A DNA stretch of 59,647 nucleotides from an uncultured Clostridia bacterium (GTDB lineage: Bacteria > Bacillota > Clostridia > Christensenellales > UBA1242): contig CALVPQ010000007.1 of NCBI GenBank assembly GCA_944351415.1, forward strand, positions 1 through 59,647, read 5' to 3'. Of the stretch, positions 10,186-23,200 are shown in pieces. How positions within the stretch are numbered: the stretch's first letter is position 1; the number at the start of each line of letters is the position of its first letter. A program made the position numbers and the translations under genes. The notes under the pieces were generated by a model, which saw only the letters and a program-made list of their open reading frames with translations, was not told the DNA's origin and ran no database searches.

Positions 10186-10560
10186 ATGCTTGACATAAAG
10201 TCAAAACTTGTTCTTAAAATTTTGATAAAAGAATGCCCTTATGGTTCTTATAACATCATAGAATCCAAGGACGTTATTTCTTCGCTTCCAAATAAGTATA
10301 AAATTGATATTGAAGGTCTAGAAAACATTCTTATATTTCTTGAAAGACAGGAATTTATTTCTATCAAATATGATGATGATGGTGTTTACTGTTTATGTGT
10401 GCTACCTTTTGGCTATGAAATTTTTGAAAATGAGGCTAACAAAAAACGAGAAGATAATAAAACTTCTCGTCTTTGGGTATATATTGTTTTTAGTTTTCTA
10501 TCAGGTTTTCTTGGCAGTTTTCTAGCAGTAATGATTGCACATATTCTAAACCTTCATTGA
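10186..10560 (+). CDS. Paralogous winged-helix-like protein with C-terminal membrane anchor
   Basis: A 124-residue protein with the same layout as its divergent neighbour: KLVLKILIK start, a mixed helical/beta domain to about residue 85 ending in VYCLCVLPFGYEIF, a charged NKKREDNK linker and a hydrophobic C-terminal helix. A perfect TATAAT at 10154-10159 precedes a leader of about 20 bases that has no Shine-Dalgarno. Its last 71 bases overlap the end of radC on the other strand, so the two genes are convergent and share coding DNA. The duplication around one promoter region suggests an old tandem-inversion event. Function unknown. Confidence 0.65.
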   Translation: MLDIKSKLVLKILIKECPYGSYNIIESKDVISSLPNKYKIDIEGLENILIFLERQEFISIKYDDDGVYCLCVLPFGYEIFENEANKKREDNKTSRLWVYIVFSFLSGFLGSFLAVMIAHILNLH

Positions 10561-11254
10561 ATATTCGCTGGATATTTTTACTCTCCATGCTATATATCCC
10601 ATCTTTGCCTACAATAAGTGAATCAATAAGCTTGCAACCAGAAAACTTAAAAACTCCTTTCATATTTTCATAAGAAATTTCGTCTTGTGTTGAGGCTATA
10701 CAGCTGCCATCTGGGTGATTATGAACTAAAAACACAGCCGGAACTTTATAGGTTGATACAAATAAAGCTATTTCACGCATATCTATGCCAACCATATTAA
10801 TCGTTCCACTTGCAAATTTTCTACCTCTTATAACTTCGCCGGCAGAGTTGACACCAAAAAGGTGCAACTCTTCTTCTTTTTTATAACGAAGTAATTGTTC
10901 AATATAGTCGTAAAAATCACCAATAGTTTTTAACGGCTGGGATTTTAGTTGCTCGTTTGTATAGTATGAGAAAATTTCTAAAAGTGCATGCAATTTTTGA
11001 GCAGCCATCTCTCCAATACCTTTAACTTGTTGCAAATCTTCAACAGATGCTTCTAGAACAGTTGGAATATCGTTAAATCTGTCAAGCAGGCGGTGTGCGA
11101 GAGGATTTACGTCCCCTCGCGGAAATATATAAAAGAGAATATATTCTAGTGCCTGCACTTTACTAAGTCCATCAAGACCAACCTTGTTAACGGTTTCAGT
11201 CAGTCTTTTTCTATGGCCATCATGAATGCACTTTTCTTTAGTTGTCTCTGCCAT
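10490..11254 (-). CDS. radC: RadC-family JAB/MPN-domain protein
   Basis: A 254-residue RadC protein. The N-terminal half contains a helix-hairpin-helix (VKGIGEMAAQKLHAL, about residues 78-92). The C-terminal JAB/MPN metalloprotease-like domain carries the HNHPDG motif near residue 178 with the downstream Asp ten residues after the second His. The gene is named for DNA repair, but its biochemical role is unsettled. An AAAAGGAG Shine-Dalgarno sits across the stop codon of the giant lipoprotein gene only 11 bases downstream in coordinates; the giant frame lies 3' of radC, so the two are co-directional and probably co-transcribed is not implied from radC's own start. Its 3' end overlaps the convergent gene at 10186-10560 by 71 bases. 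Confidence 0.9.
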   Translation of the reverse strand: MAETTKEKCIHDGHRKRLTETVNKVGLDGLSKVQALEYILFYIFPRGDVNPLAHRLLDRFNDIPTVLEASVEDLQQVKGIGEMAAQKLHALLEIFSYYTNEQLKSQPLKTIGDFYDYIEQLLRYKKEEELHLFGVNSAGEVIRGRKFASGTINMVGIDMREIALFVSTYKVPAVFLVHNHPDGSCIASTQDEISYENMKGVFKFSGCKLIDSLIVGKDGIYSMESKNIQRIFNEGLEYVQSLLLENCQENLIEN

Positions 11255-11265
11255 ACAATCTCCTT

Positions 11266-14200
11266 TTAGTATTTAAGTCTGTCATAATCTGCTCCTGTCC
11301 AAGGGCTTCCATTTTCATCAACAGGGAATTGAGTCGCATAAGTACCTGTTAAAGTATAATAAGTAGTAGCATTTTCAAATATGTCATCAAAACCATTTGC
11401 ACTTGTATTTGAACCAGTTGTAGCATCAAATCTTTGAGATTGACCAAAAGTTGTATCTCCTATCGAGGAGTAATTCCACCCGCCAACAGTTGCATATAGA
11501 TTAATTCGCGATAAGCCATATCTACCTCTCGCACCAGATAATCCAATGATTCCAGCTTTTGATAGGTTGTTTTCTTGTCTAACAGTATTATCTTGTTTTG
11601 TTAAATATATATAACCTTTTCCACCTCTGTCTCCACCTCGACCGGCTGAACCTGGAGTAGGTAGAGAATCTGTAATGACATTTAAATTGTCCTCAGCTCT
11701 ATAGCCTGAGCCACCTGCTCCGCCATTTCCACCGTCTCCTGTTTTTAAAATCCCGTTATTGCTCCAAGTTATATTATCTTCTATATTTTCATCAAAAATA
11801 TAAATATTTTTACCACTTGAGCCAGAGCCACCATTACTTCCACTTGCACCATTTGAAGTTCCGCTATCTCCATTGCTGCCATCTCTTCCATTTGTAGCAA
11901 TTATTACACCATTATTTTCAAATATGGCTTTTGAAGAAATTCCTTTAAATAATAATATATCATTACTTATATTAGTGGAATTAGTATTGGAATATATATT
12001 CAAAACAGAAGATATATTTACATAAGAAGTGATATCTACACTGCTATCCGCACTTCCATCATAATTTATAAGTGCACCATTATCTGAGTTAAATAATGCA
12101 ATAGAGCCATAATATTCTATATTTATCAAATCAGCTTCAAAATCTGTAACACCTGACATAAATAATGGGTCTGAATATGTTTCACCGAGGAATTTGACAT
12201 CTTTAATAAAGGTATTTTCCCCTGCCAAACTCTTATAGAAACTGCTTCCAAAATATGATATATAGTATCCATTTCCTATTATATTAACATTATCTTGTTT
12301 TGTAAATCCGCCAGCTATATTAACAAATGAGATGTCTTCCGTCAATATTATTGATAAAGGTTCTAACGGCTCAGTTACATCATTTACTGAACTATCATTT
12401 ATAAATGGACCTTCTTGTGAATAATTGTCTTTTATGGTTATTTGAATGTTTATATTTGTGTAGGCATTATTTCTATTTGCAGTCCTATTTAAGAAGTAAA
12501 TAAATTGAACATAATTATTTTCACCACTTTTAACTGAAGTTATTATATAGTTTTCATTTTCTGTTAATGAAAGTCCTGAATCAGTTTCAAATAAAATATT
12601 AAACTTAAATAAATCTTCATATAATATATTTAATTGATATTCTATTTGACGATAACTTGGCAAATATTTGCTTCCCCATTCATAATTAACAGCTGTTATA
12701 TAATTTTCATATCCTTCTTCATCACTTATAGATTCAATAACCTGATAATCACTTGCAATATATAAATATTTAGTGTTTTCGCCTGTTATTTTAATAAGAT
12801 TTTCCAATTGTATATTATCAATATATGGTAAATAACTGCTATTTAATATATCTCTTGCACTTATACTTTTTGGTGATGTAAAAGTGGAATTAGATAAATA
12901 AATAGTATCATTATTTATCAATCCATCTAACAAATAATCTTCCGAAGAAGGTATAAGTTCATCTAATCCATCAACTTCTGTCGTAAAATGCTCACCATTA
13001 CGCTGATAATATTTAGAATAATTATTATCATTAACATTATAAGAGAATACTAGATTGTTATTTTCATCATAGAAATTATAGGATTTAATAATTTCTACCC
13101 CTATTGCATTACCATCTTCATCATATTGCATTGTTTCAGTTTCTGTATAGTTATAACTTATTTCCTTATCACCATCTACATAGAACGTGATTCTGTCAAT
13201 ATTTACGTCCTGAGTCTCACTTTCATAATCGATAGTTGCATTTACCATAAATTCACTGAAACCACCGTCAGAGTTATTCCTTCTTAATGATAATTGTAAT
13301 GTTTCCGTGTCATCAGAACTTAAAATATAAGCTGAGCATACATTTACACCAAAATATATATCACTATAACCTTCTGTAACAGTTTGTGAGAATAAAGGTT
13401 GTAGATTAATATTACCTTCGCTTGTTACTGTATAAGGTAAAACTCCCGAATATAATATACCATTTTCTACTGATTCTATATAAATTTCAAATACAATTGC
13501 ATCACCTTCTTCAACAAATTGGTCAAAAATTGTTATTCCTTGAGTCCAAGCATTAGTAGAATAACTTTCAGTATAACTAAAACTATAGGAACCATAATAT
13601 ACTCTAATTCCATTCAAAGTATATGATTTTAAGTCCGAATATTCAGCCAACTCTTTAAATGACACCGTATTGCCATTAATTACTAAATAATCATTATTAG
13701 TTATTATATATTGTTTATTTACGGCTGCTTGACCTCTAAATTCCCCTATTGTATCACCATCAAGATTTTTTATAGGTTCGGTGAATACTTTACTTACAAT
13801 ATCAGTAAATAAATCTTCTAATGTTGCCTTTTCATCAAAGTTATTTGTTATTGCATAGTATCCTTTTAAAATTGCACTCAAATCTACATCTAAATTTTCA
13901 ACAGCCTCTATTGTAGTTGTAAATACTAGCTGTCCGTTACTTATTTCAACACTAAATTCATGTCCACCAATATTTATAGTGTTAAAGTCTGAAGATTTAG
14001 CCCAACTTCTAGTTGATTCAGAATATCCTAATAAAACACTTAATATATCTTCAGAATTAGGGTCTCCATTTAAAATTAATGTGTCCGCACTAGGTGTATT
14101 AAGGTCTATTGTGAAAGTGTGGTCAGCGCTAACTAATTCTGTAGAGGAAGAACTTGCTATTGTAGCATAATCAGATATAATTCCATTTTCAATATTTGTT

Positions 14201-17200
14201 ACTAGTTCACTTATCAAAGTTCCTGAAATTGAAAGATTGTTATTTAAAACTGCTCCATCAAAGCTGAGCGTGATTACATCATTAGCTATGCTGATGGTAT
14301 AAGAATAAATTGCACCACCATCTATTGTTATAGAACCTGTAGAACCTGATGTTTCGTTCCAACCAGCATTATTTGTATCTGTGTATGTGTATGTGACAAG
14401 TTTTTGCCCAGCTAACATAAGAGAATATGAAGAGCCAGCTATATATTCTGAAAAATCAAAACTATTAGTCATGTTAATAACATCATTACCTTCTATAGTT
14501 ATATAGTCGCTTACCACTATCTCAGTATCTTCTTGTGCTTCTCCTATTGTCACTGTTAAATTACTTATAATACTTGTGGCATCTATTCCATCAAAAGTAA
14601 ATTGGATTAAATCACCAGCAATATTGGTTGTAGTATATTGATAGCTTATTCCATCTATTGTTATAGAACCTGATGTTTCGCTCCAACCAGGATTATTTGT
14701 ATTTGTGTATGTGGCAAGCTCTTGCTCACCTAACATAAGAGTATAAGAATCACTTACAGAGTCTCCAGTAAAGTCAAATTTGTTTGTTATGTTTATGATT
14801 GCATTGTTACTTATATTTGCATAACTATTGACAGTTCCATTTGTTATTTCCTCTGTATTTTGAGTTATTTGTGTTGCAGAAACTTTAAGATTATCCGCTA
14901 AATATTCGCACAAATTTCCTGCAAGAGTTTCAGTAGCACTACTATTAAGATTTAAATCTGTAAATACAAAATTCATAGTAGAAGAATCTTGCTCTGTTAT
15001 CAAAGTACATTCCTGTCCCTCAATGATTATTGAATCAATATCATTATTAACTGACCAGCAGCCACCCTCAAGTGAATATATTGCAATATCGTTTCCGTCT
15101 AAACTAACTGTATAAGAGTTATTTTCATAGACCACTCCATTTGGTTCAAATATATTTGTCACACTTATGTTTATATCACTTGAGTATTGATGATTGCTTA
15201 CTTCATAAGTGATGTCCCCATACCAAGAATTGCTACTATTACCATAATCTATTGTTCCACTATCACTAACTGAACCACCGCCAGATATTGCTTCTTCTGC
15301 ATTTCCTGATACATTGCTAAATGAAATATCATATTTCAATCTATCTTCCTGAGCACTCACTGAAAAATAGTAACTCTTATCAGCGAACTTTTGATTGATA
15401 ATAGTTGTTATATTATTAACATAAGCTTCTCCTGAGCCAAATCCATTATCATCTGTTATACTATCTTCAATATTAACAGTAATAGGAGCATCTTCACCTT
15501 CTACTTCTAATGTTGCATTTGGTGCATAAACCAAATATCCTTCATCTGTTAAACCAAAATAAACAAATTTTTCACCTTCATCTCCTACAACTTCAATATC
15601 AGGTATATTTTCGCTATCTTCTGTGTAGTAAGCTTTAATAACATTATTGTATACAGTTCCAGACATAGTAGTTAATTGGAATATTCCAACTGGTTGTAAA
15701 CTTGTTACACCGCCTACCTCTATTCCAAATGAATAGTTATCTATATAATAATAATTAACTGAAGATGAATCAAAAGATAATAAATTATCATAATTAAAGA
15801 TAATTGAATATTCAATATCATTTACAAGTTGATACAAACTATTGCATGTAAACGTTATTTCTGTAGAACTCAAGTTTTGGATAGTTACATCTAAACTTGT
15901 ATCTCTTAATGTGCCATCTTCTGTTTGATATTGACTGGTTGCAACTATATCATAATACGTTGTGTCGTTTATATATGGAATATCACCTAATTCAGCTGTT
16001 ATTTCATATACATAAATACCTGAATTAAAAATAGTATTTAGATTATTCGAGTCTGCTAAATAATAGGATTCACCAGCTATTTCCATTGTTCCAGGATTTG
16101 AACTTGAAGAAGCCCTTGTATTACGTTTAATAGACTCTCCGCTCCCAGATTGACAGTTAATATAACTAGAATCTAATGAGGAAATATATCTGCTATTTGT
16201 AGACGGTAAATAATTACTTAAATATGAAGAGTATATATCAGAACAACTTATGAAAGCATATTCATTATTCTCTACTTGTGGATTAACTTCTATCGTAGGA
16301 TTATGCCCCCAGTTTGAACCGCCTATTACCAACCAACCATAGAAATGTGCATCAGTGTACCACCCTGTATAACTTATAGTAGTTCTGATTGGAAGTGATA
16401 TAATAAAACTTACAGGAAGTCCAAAACCATTATATGCATTAACATATACGTTAGCTTGTTCACCATCAGATGGTTCAACTACTGTTGTTGATACCGAAAG
16501 ACTTCTTCTTATTGCTTCATAATAATTATACCATAGATAAAATTTAAAGAGACTAGTTTCTGCACTATCTGACATTTTAGCCTTTGAAACATCTATTTGT
16601 GCTTTAATCTCATTTTCATAGTTCCAAGTTCTGATTGTGCTACCAGAATCAAATATAGTGCCATTCATATAAACTGTTTCTTCATTTGTAGTTCTATATT
16701 GACTACTAATAATCTCGCCTTCATCAATATCGCCAATAGCATAAGCCCAAACATTTCTGTTATTTGTTTGTATCATTTTTAATACTTTATTAGAACCCAT
16801 TTCCCACACAAAGTCGGTTATTGGGCTTGCTCCTAAGGCTTCGATAGAACCTTCGTTATAGCATGTATCAACTGTTACGTTTGCTCCCTCTGCTCCCTTT
16901 GCTATAATACCTGCTGCATAAGATCTTCCTTCTAAACCTTCATCTCCAGCTTCTCCATTATTTTTATTTCCAGACTTGATTGCACCTGAATTGTATGAGC
17001 CTTTTATGTTAAGAGCTGCTGCCTCACTATAGCCTGCAATACCACCAACATAATAGTCGCCCTTTACATTTGACAGTTCAGATGATGAAGCATAATTTGC
17101 CATAACAGACGTTGCATTATAGCTGTATACAATTTCATTATTCTCACCAACAGTATTACCTACTATACCACCAACATAATAGTTTCCTGTTGATTCACTA

Positions 17201-20200
17201 GAACTTCCACCGCAGTTAACATTGATTGGTCCATAATTTGAGCAGTAATTAATAGTTGAATTTTCTATACGACCAACAATACCGCCAACTTCAATATTTT
17301 CTGTAGGCTTATTTGTTACATCTATCTTCACAAGATTTGTAACTGTTGAAATTACTGAGTTATAAGCTTCATTTGCAAGACCACCAAGAACACAATAATT
17401 CACTTCACTTTGATCTTGACCTTCACCAAGTCCTAACACTCCAAGCGATGAAGAACTTGCTGAGCCTGATATTGTCATATTTGTTATATCAGTATTATAT
17501 AAAGTCGCAGCAAGAACACCCTTTCTTGAGACAGTAGAGTCTGTAAGTCTAAGATTTCTTACTTTAACTCTTCCATTATTAACCTCAGTTGTGGTTTCAG
17601 TATTATTTTCTCCACTAGTTATACCTAAATATTCAAACAGTGAATTATTTAGATTCTGAATAGTCTTTTCATTTCCATCGAAGTCAATAAGTGGGTTATT
17701 CATTGTAATGCTTGTCCAGTTTTCACCACTTTCCGCCGAGTAATATGTTTGTGAAATGTCTATATTATTCCACAATACAAAGCGTCCATTATTGTTAGTA
17801 TTTATGCTTGCTATTTTTGCAAGAACACCAGCATTTGGAATGATATAGTAGTAACTATTACTATCGGCAAAATTAGGTCTTGTGTTATTTGGAATTCTCG
17901 TATATTCAGTTGATGTTACATAAGAGTCGTATCCTTCTTCACCTTCAGGTTGAGTTGTTCCTGCAGTTGCATAAGAAGACACCTTCATAAAACCAAATTT
18001 AGTTGTAGGATAACCATAATTAAAGTCATACTCGCCTTTATCGTAGTATTCTGAATCGAGTAAATCTCCTGAAATTGCATTTGACAAATCATCTGTTTTT
18101 TCTTGTCTTTTAGTATCGGCATCAATAGTTAACTCTACATCAAGAGCGTTGCCATCATAATAAGACTCCTCTAAATTATAATCTCTTATATTTTCATCAT
18201 CGCCAAACACTGCTATATTGCCACTAGGTGCATCAGATGATGTATAATCATCTAGTGTCATATCAACGATAGAATATGTATTAGAAATTTTTGTATTGTA
18301 AGCTCCTGCAGTTACTGCGTAGATATTGGCATCAATATAAGATGAAATACTTCCAGTTGTGTATGAATATAGGATAAATTTATCTAATTTATAAGATGAC
18401 GAACTTAATCCTGCTAGTCCATAAACATTTCCATCTGCACCTGCTCTATATGTGATGTCAAGTGATGTTGTTGCAAATATAATCTTACCTGAAGAAACAT
18501 TTTCAACAAGACCGGCAACATCAACTTTAGTTGTTCCGCCAATATTCATTTCACCTTTTACTTGAACAGCAAAAACTGTTGTATTATCAGTCATTGTGTT
18601 AGCAAGTCCTGAAAATACTTTTTCTTCATTTGTTAAATCTTCGTCTCCATTATCATTTTCTGTGTTAATGTCTAGATTTATAACTAAGCCTGAAACGTAA
18701 GAATAACCATTTAATGATTCGATAAATGATTTATGCTCTTCTCTGTTGTTGTTATCTAGCCTATACTCTATCTCTCCACCATTTCCAATAATTGCTACGT
18801 TAGTAAGTGCTGTTTTTACATTTGATGTGTCTGAATCAGTTTCTGTGTTAAATAATCCATCTACTATATTAAGTTGACTTGTGAACGGATTGCTTGAAGA
18901 AATTACATAATAGAGTATTCCATTAAATAATGTTATATTATCTCTATTATTTTCTGCATCTTCTTCTGCTTGGTCAGTATCAGTTGAGGTAGATGTTTTA
19001 TTACCTGTATAGGTGCTTGAATTTAATGTTATAGGATTAAGCTTCGTTCCTATTTCTGCAGAATGGTCTTGTGAATTTGTATAGTTATCGCGCTCATATA
19101 TAGTATAATTTCTAATTAAACTTGCAAGATTACTTTCTCCTCCTGCAATAATATCATTTTGACTATTATCATTAAAACCATAGCCGTCTGAGACATAAGC
19201 AGAAGTATAACCAACATCAATACCTCTGGCATCAACAGTTAAAGTTACTAGAGAACTATAGAAATTGCTGCGAGAGACTGATTCTGCAGATATGTTTGTT
19301 CCAAATAATGCATTATTTGTGCTGTTTTCACTTTCCACATATCTTGCATTATGGCTTGTTGTTAGTGAATAATTGTTGCTTGCAACTATTTTAAACGGAT
19401 TATTATTAGTGCTTCCTGAAGAAATCTCTCCTATAAGGCCACCAAAGGTATAACTTTCAAGTTTTTGTAAAGTATTTTCTCTAGCTGCTTCGCTTAATTC
19501 AACATCGTTTATATTGTCGTATTCTACAAATACATCACCATAGTTATAGTTATTTGAAATGGTTACATTTGTATTAGTTGAATTAAATTCAGCATTCCCT
19601 GTTTGTAATGTTCCTATTGTTCCACCAGCTACAACATCTTTTGACGTTACACCAAATACTTTAAGAACTCCACCAAACACTCCATTTTGAATTGTTATAT
19701 TATCTTCTTCTTTTAAGAAATTTACAGAACCAACTATTCCACCGAAGTTAATATTTTTAACACTTGAGTAAACAGAGCCTATAAAGTTTATTGTGTTTTG
19801 AGTTCCATCTCCAATTTGAATTTGTGATGCAACTGTTGTTGTATCTGCACTTGTTGAGCTATCAGATGAATATATTGAGCCAATAATTCCACCTACATTT
19901 ACAGCATATTCAGTTTGACCTCCAGTAACACTATCACCTTGCAAAACAACTATTCTTGCATTTGAAACAATATTGTTTGTAATTGAAAGTGTAGAAAGAT
20001 TGCTGTTTGCAGCACTAACACCATCAAATAAACCAATTATTGAACCAACGTTAAGTTCTTTATCTATTGGAACTTTAATTCTTATGCTTTCACCATTTTC
20101 ATTAAGGCTTGTGAAAACTGAAGAACTGCCACTGAATACAAATCTAGCATTAGTATGCCCTACAAGAATACCAATATTTGCATTTCCTTTTATACCTACA

Positions 20201-23200
20201 ACATTTTTTCCGTATTGAGCTGGGTCGGACATATAAGAAATAAATTCATCTTCTGATATATCGTCTTCTTCAGTTGTGTTATTGATATTAAGTTCTCTAA
20301 CAGCAGTTGTTGCAATTTCAAAGTTAACTGTGTCTATATTTCTAATATTCGTTGGACTGCCTCTCAATTCTCCTGCAAAGCCACCTGCAAATAGGTCATT
20401 TATATTTGAATCTTCTTGTTCAAAGTAAAGACCACCATCTATAACAGAACTATTTAAGTTTACACTTTCAAGAGTTGATGTGCTTTGTCCAAAGATAAGT
20501 CCGGCATAAAGCGTTCCTGTTACCTTTACGTCTTGGTCTATTATCATATCAATTCCTACTGAGATTGAGGAACCGCGATAATTACTAATACTATTTACAC
20601 TTGCATTATTACCAATAAATCCACCCATATATAGGTTTTCTATTTCCAAGCCTTCACCTATAGAAATAGTTTGATTTCCTGTATTAGTAGAGGTTGCTAG
20701 CTTAGTTATATTGTTTATCGTAAGCTCTGTATCAAGAGCATCTGTAGTTCTTGTTGCCTTTCCAAAATAACCACCAATATTAACCTCAGTTAATGATATA
20801 TTATTGGTTCCTTCTGACACATTATTTTCTTTATTCAAACTTAGTAAATCACTGTTAAATGAATATTCAATACCCTCTACCCTAAGAGTAGATATTGAAC
20901 TGCTTTGATTTAGAGTTCCTGCAAGTAGACCAATGTTTAAATCTATCTCATTATCACCTTCTAAATTAGGAACATCAATGTTTACTAATCTTATTCCAGT
21001 TGTGTTTGTTGATGTTATTAATATATTTGATAATGTTGAACTTGTGATTGTTGGAGCAAGTAGTCCAAAGTTGTAGTCTAATGAACTATTGCTTGCAACA
21101 GTAGACCTAACTGGAGAATTTATTTCAATTTCCAAATTAGATAAAGTTGCCTCTGTTATACCACTAGTAGAGAATAATCCTGAATTATTATTTCCATTTG
21201 TATCAACTTCAATATCTCTGCCATTTCCTGCTTGATAAAGAATACAAACATTATCCATATAGAAACCAGCACCTGTTGATTCAATAAAGCCTTGTGATGA
21301 TACAATTCTTACTCTTTCACCTATTCTGTCTGGGTCAGCTGTTACAACATACTCTTCACTACCCAGTATTGTGCCTGAAAAACCATTTATCTTTTGAATA
21401 GTATTGCTTTCAAGTAATGATGATATATCAATATCTGAATAACTGTCACTGCTTTCAGCTGATGTTCTTCCTCTGACAATAACAGTTATATCACTATTTG
21501 CATCTTGCAATCTTTCAAATACAGATATTATGCTCTCTTCATAGGCATCAAGATAAATGTAGTTTGTTGTGCGTTGATACCTTATTGTTGGGAATAAGTC
21601 TTCGGTTGCATGTTCCCAATGATTACTATCCCAAGCCCCCGAACTTAAGAAAGCTTGTTGTGTGTATGTGTGCCCAACACTTGAATCAACGAAATTGGCT
21701 GGAGATGCTATAGCATATACTCCATTTATTTGTTCCAAACTTATTGAGCCGTCTACATCACCAAATAGATTTAACGTTGTTCTGAAACTATTGAATGAAT
21801 AACTATCATAGAATGCTACAGTTGGAACAATTCCACTTCCATCTTCTGTTGTGAGTTGTATTATTGATATATAAGATGAATAGTCTTCTATAGTTGATAA
21901 TCCATTAATTTGTGAATCAACATCTTCATTTGCTTCTAGTGCTTCTTGTGAATCAAAGGCTGAGCCTAAGATAAGATTAGTTTTATATGAATAAGAGATA
22001 TTCAAAGACTCAGTTACAGGCAAATATGAGTTTGTTTGATAATCATAGTTAGAGATAGCATTAACGGCATTTACTGCAAGTAGTGCAATTCTATTTCCTG
22101 TGCCTATTGACGCACCAATAATTCCACCTGCTGTTATTATGTCGCTATCTCCATCTTGTCTTGCTCTTACATCACCTGAGGCATATACTTCATTAATAAA
22201 GTATTTTGTATATGTGCCTTCTGTAAACAAATCTGTTCTTACTTGATATGACGTTGCATTTGATAAATCAATACCACCAATTACACCACCAGCAAAATCT
22301 GCCACAATACTTGCCACATTTAATTTAGAGTATGAAATTTCAAGCAAGCCCGAGCCTACGTAACCTGCAATACCACCAATATATTTTTGTGAATAGCTGC
22401 TGTTTGCTAGATAGAATAAATCAATAGCACCTCTTTCTGCTGCAGTGTTGCCAGTATAGAATGATTGCAAACTATCTTCTATACTTTCTTGAGTTGCATC
22501 ATCATAAACAGAATATACTCGGCTTAATGCGCCAAATGATTGTCCAACAACACCACCCGCAAAATATTTTGTGGCTATAATGTGAGATTCATTTTCACTT
22601 GACGAGCCAGTTATACTTATTCCAGCATCTCGAACGTTTGTTTGGAAACCTGTAAGTCCGAATATACCACCAGCCACTTGACCTTGAACATATACTGTTC
22701 CACTTACTCTTATATTGTTTATAGAATAGTTTTCTGCTTGGTTTATATTGAAGTTTCTTGCTGAATTTGAGAAGTTATCAACAAATCCTATTACAGAACC
22801 TGCATAAGAATAGTTGGAAAGTTGTGTTACCACAGGAGAATTTATAGATGTGTTATAGTTTAAGCTGTTGCTGATATTATTTCTTGTGTCGTTTAGCTTA
22901 GCAATATCAAAGTATGCATCTTGTGTTGATAGAGAATATCTACTTGCAATTACATAAGGATTTGTTACAACAATATTCTTTATAACACTATTTCCAAACG
23001 AGAATCCTGCTAGTCCACCGGCGAAATTTAAACCTTCGACTTGAGAATTTTCATTAAATGTTATTTCTATGTTAACAATAATTGAATCCTTAATATATCC
23101 AGCAAGTCCACCAACCATTACTGATGAGCCTGCAACCACTTGATTTATTTCAATATTTAAGTTGCTTATAAGAGGAACTGAGTTGTTTCTGCTTTCTATA

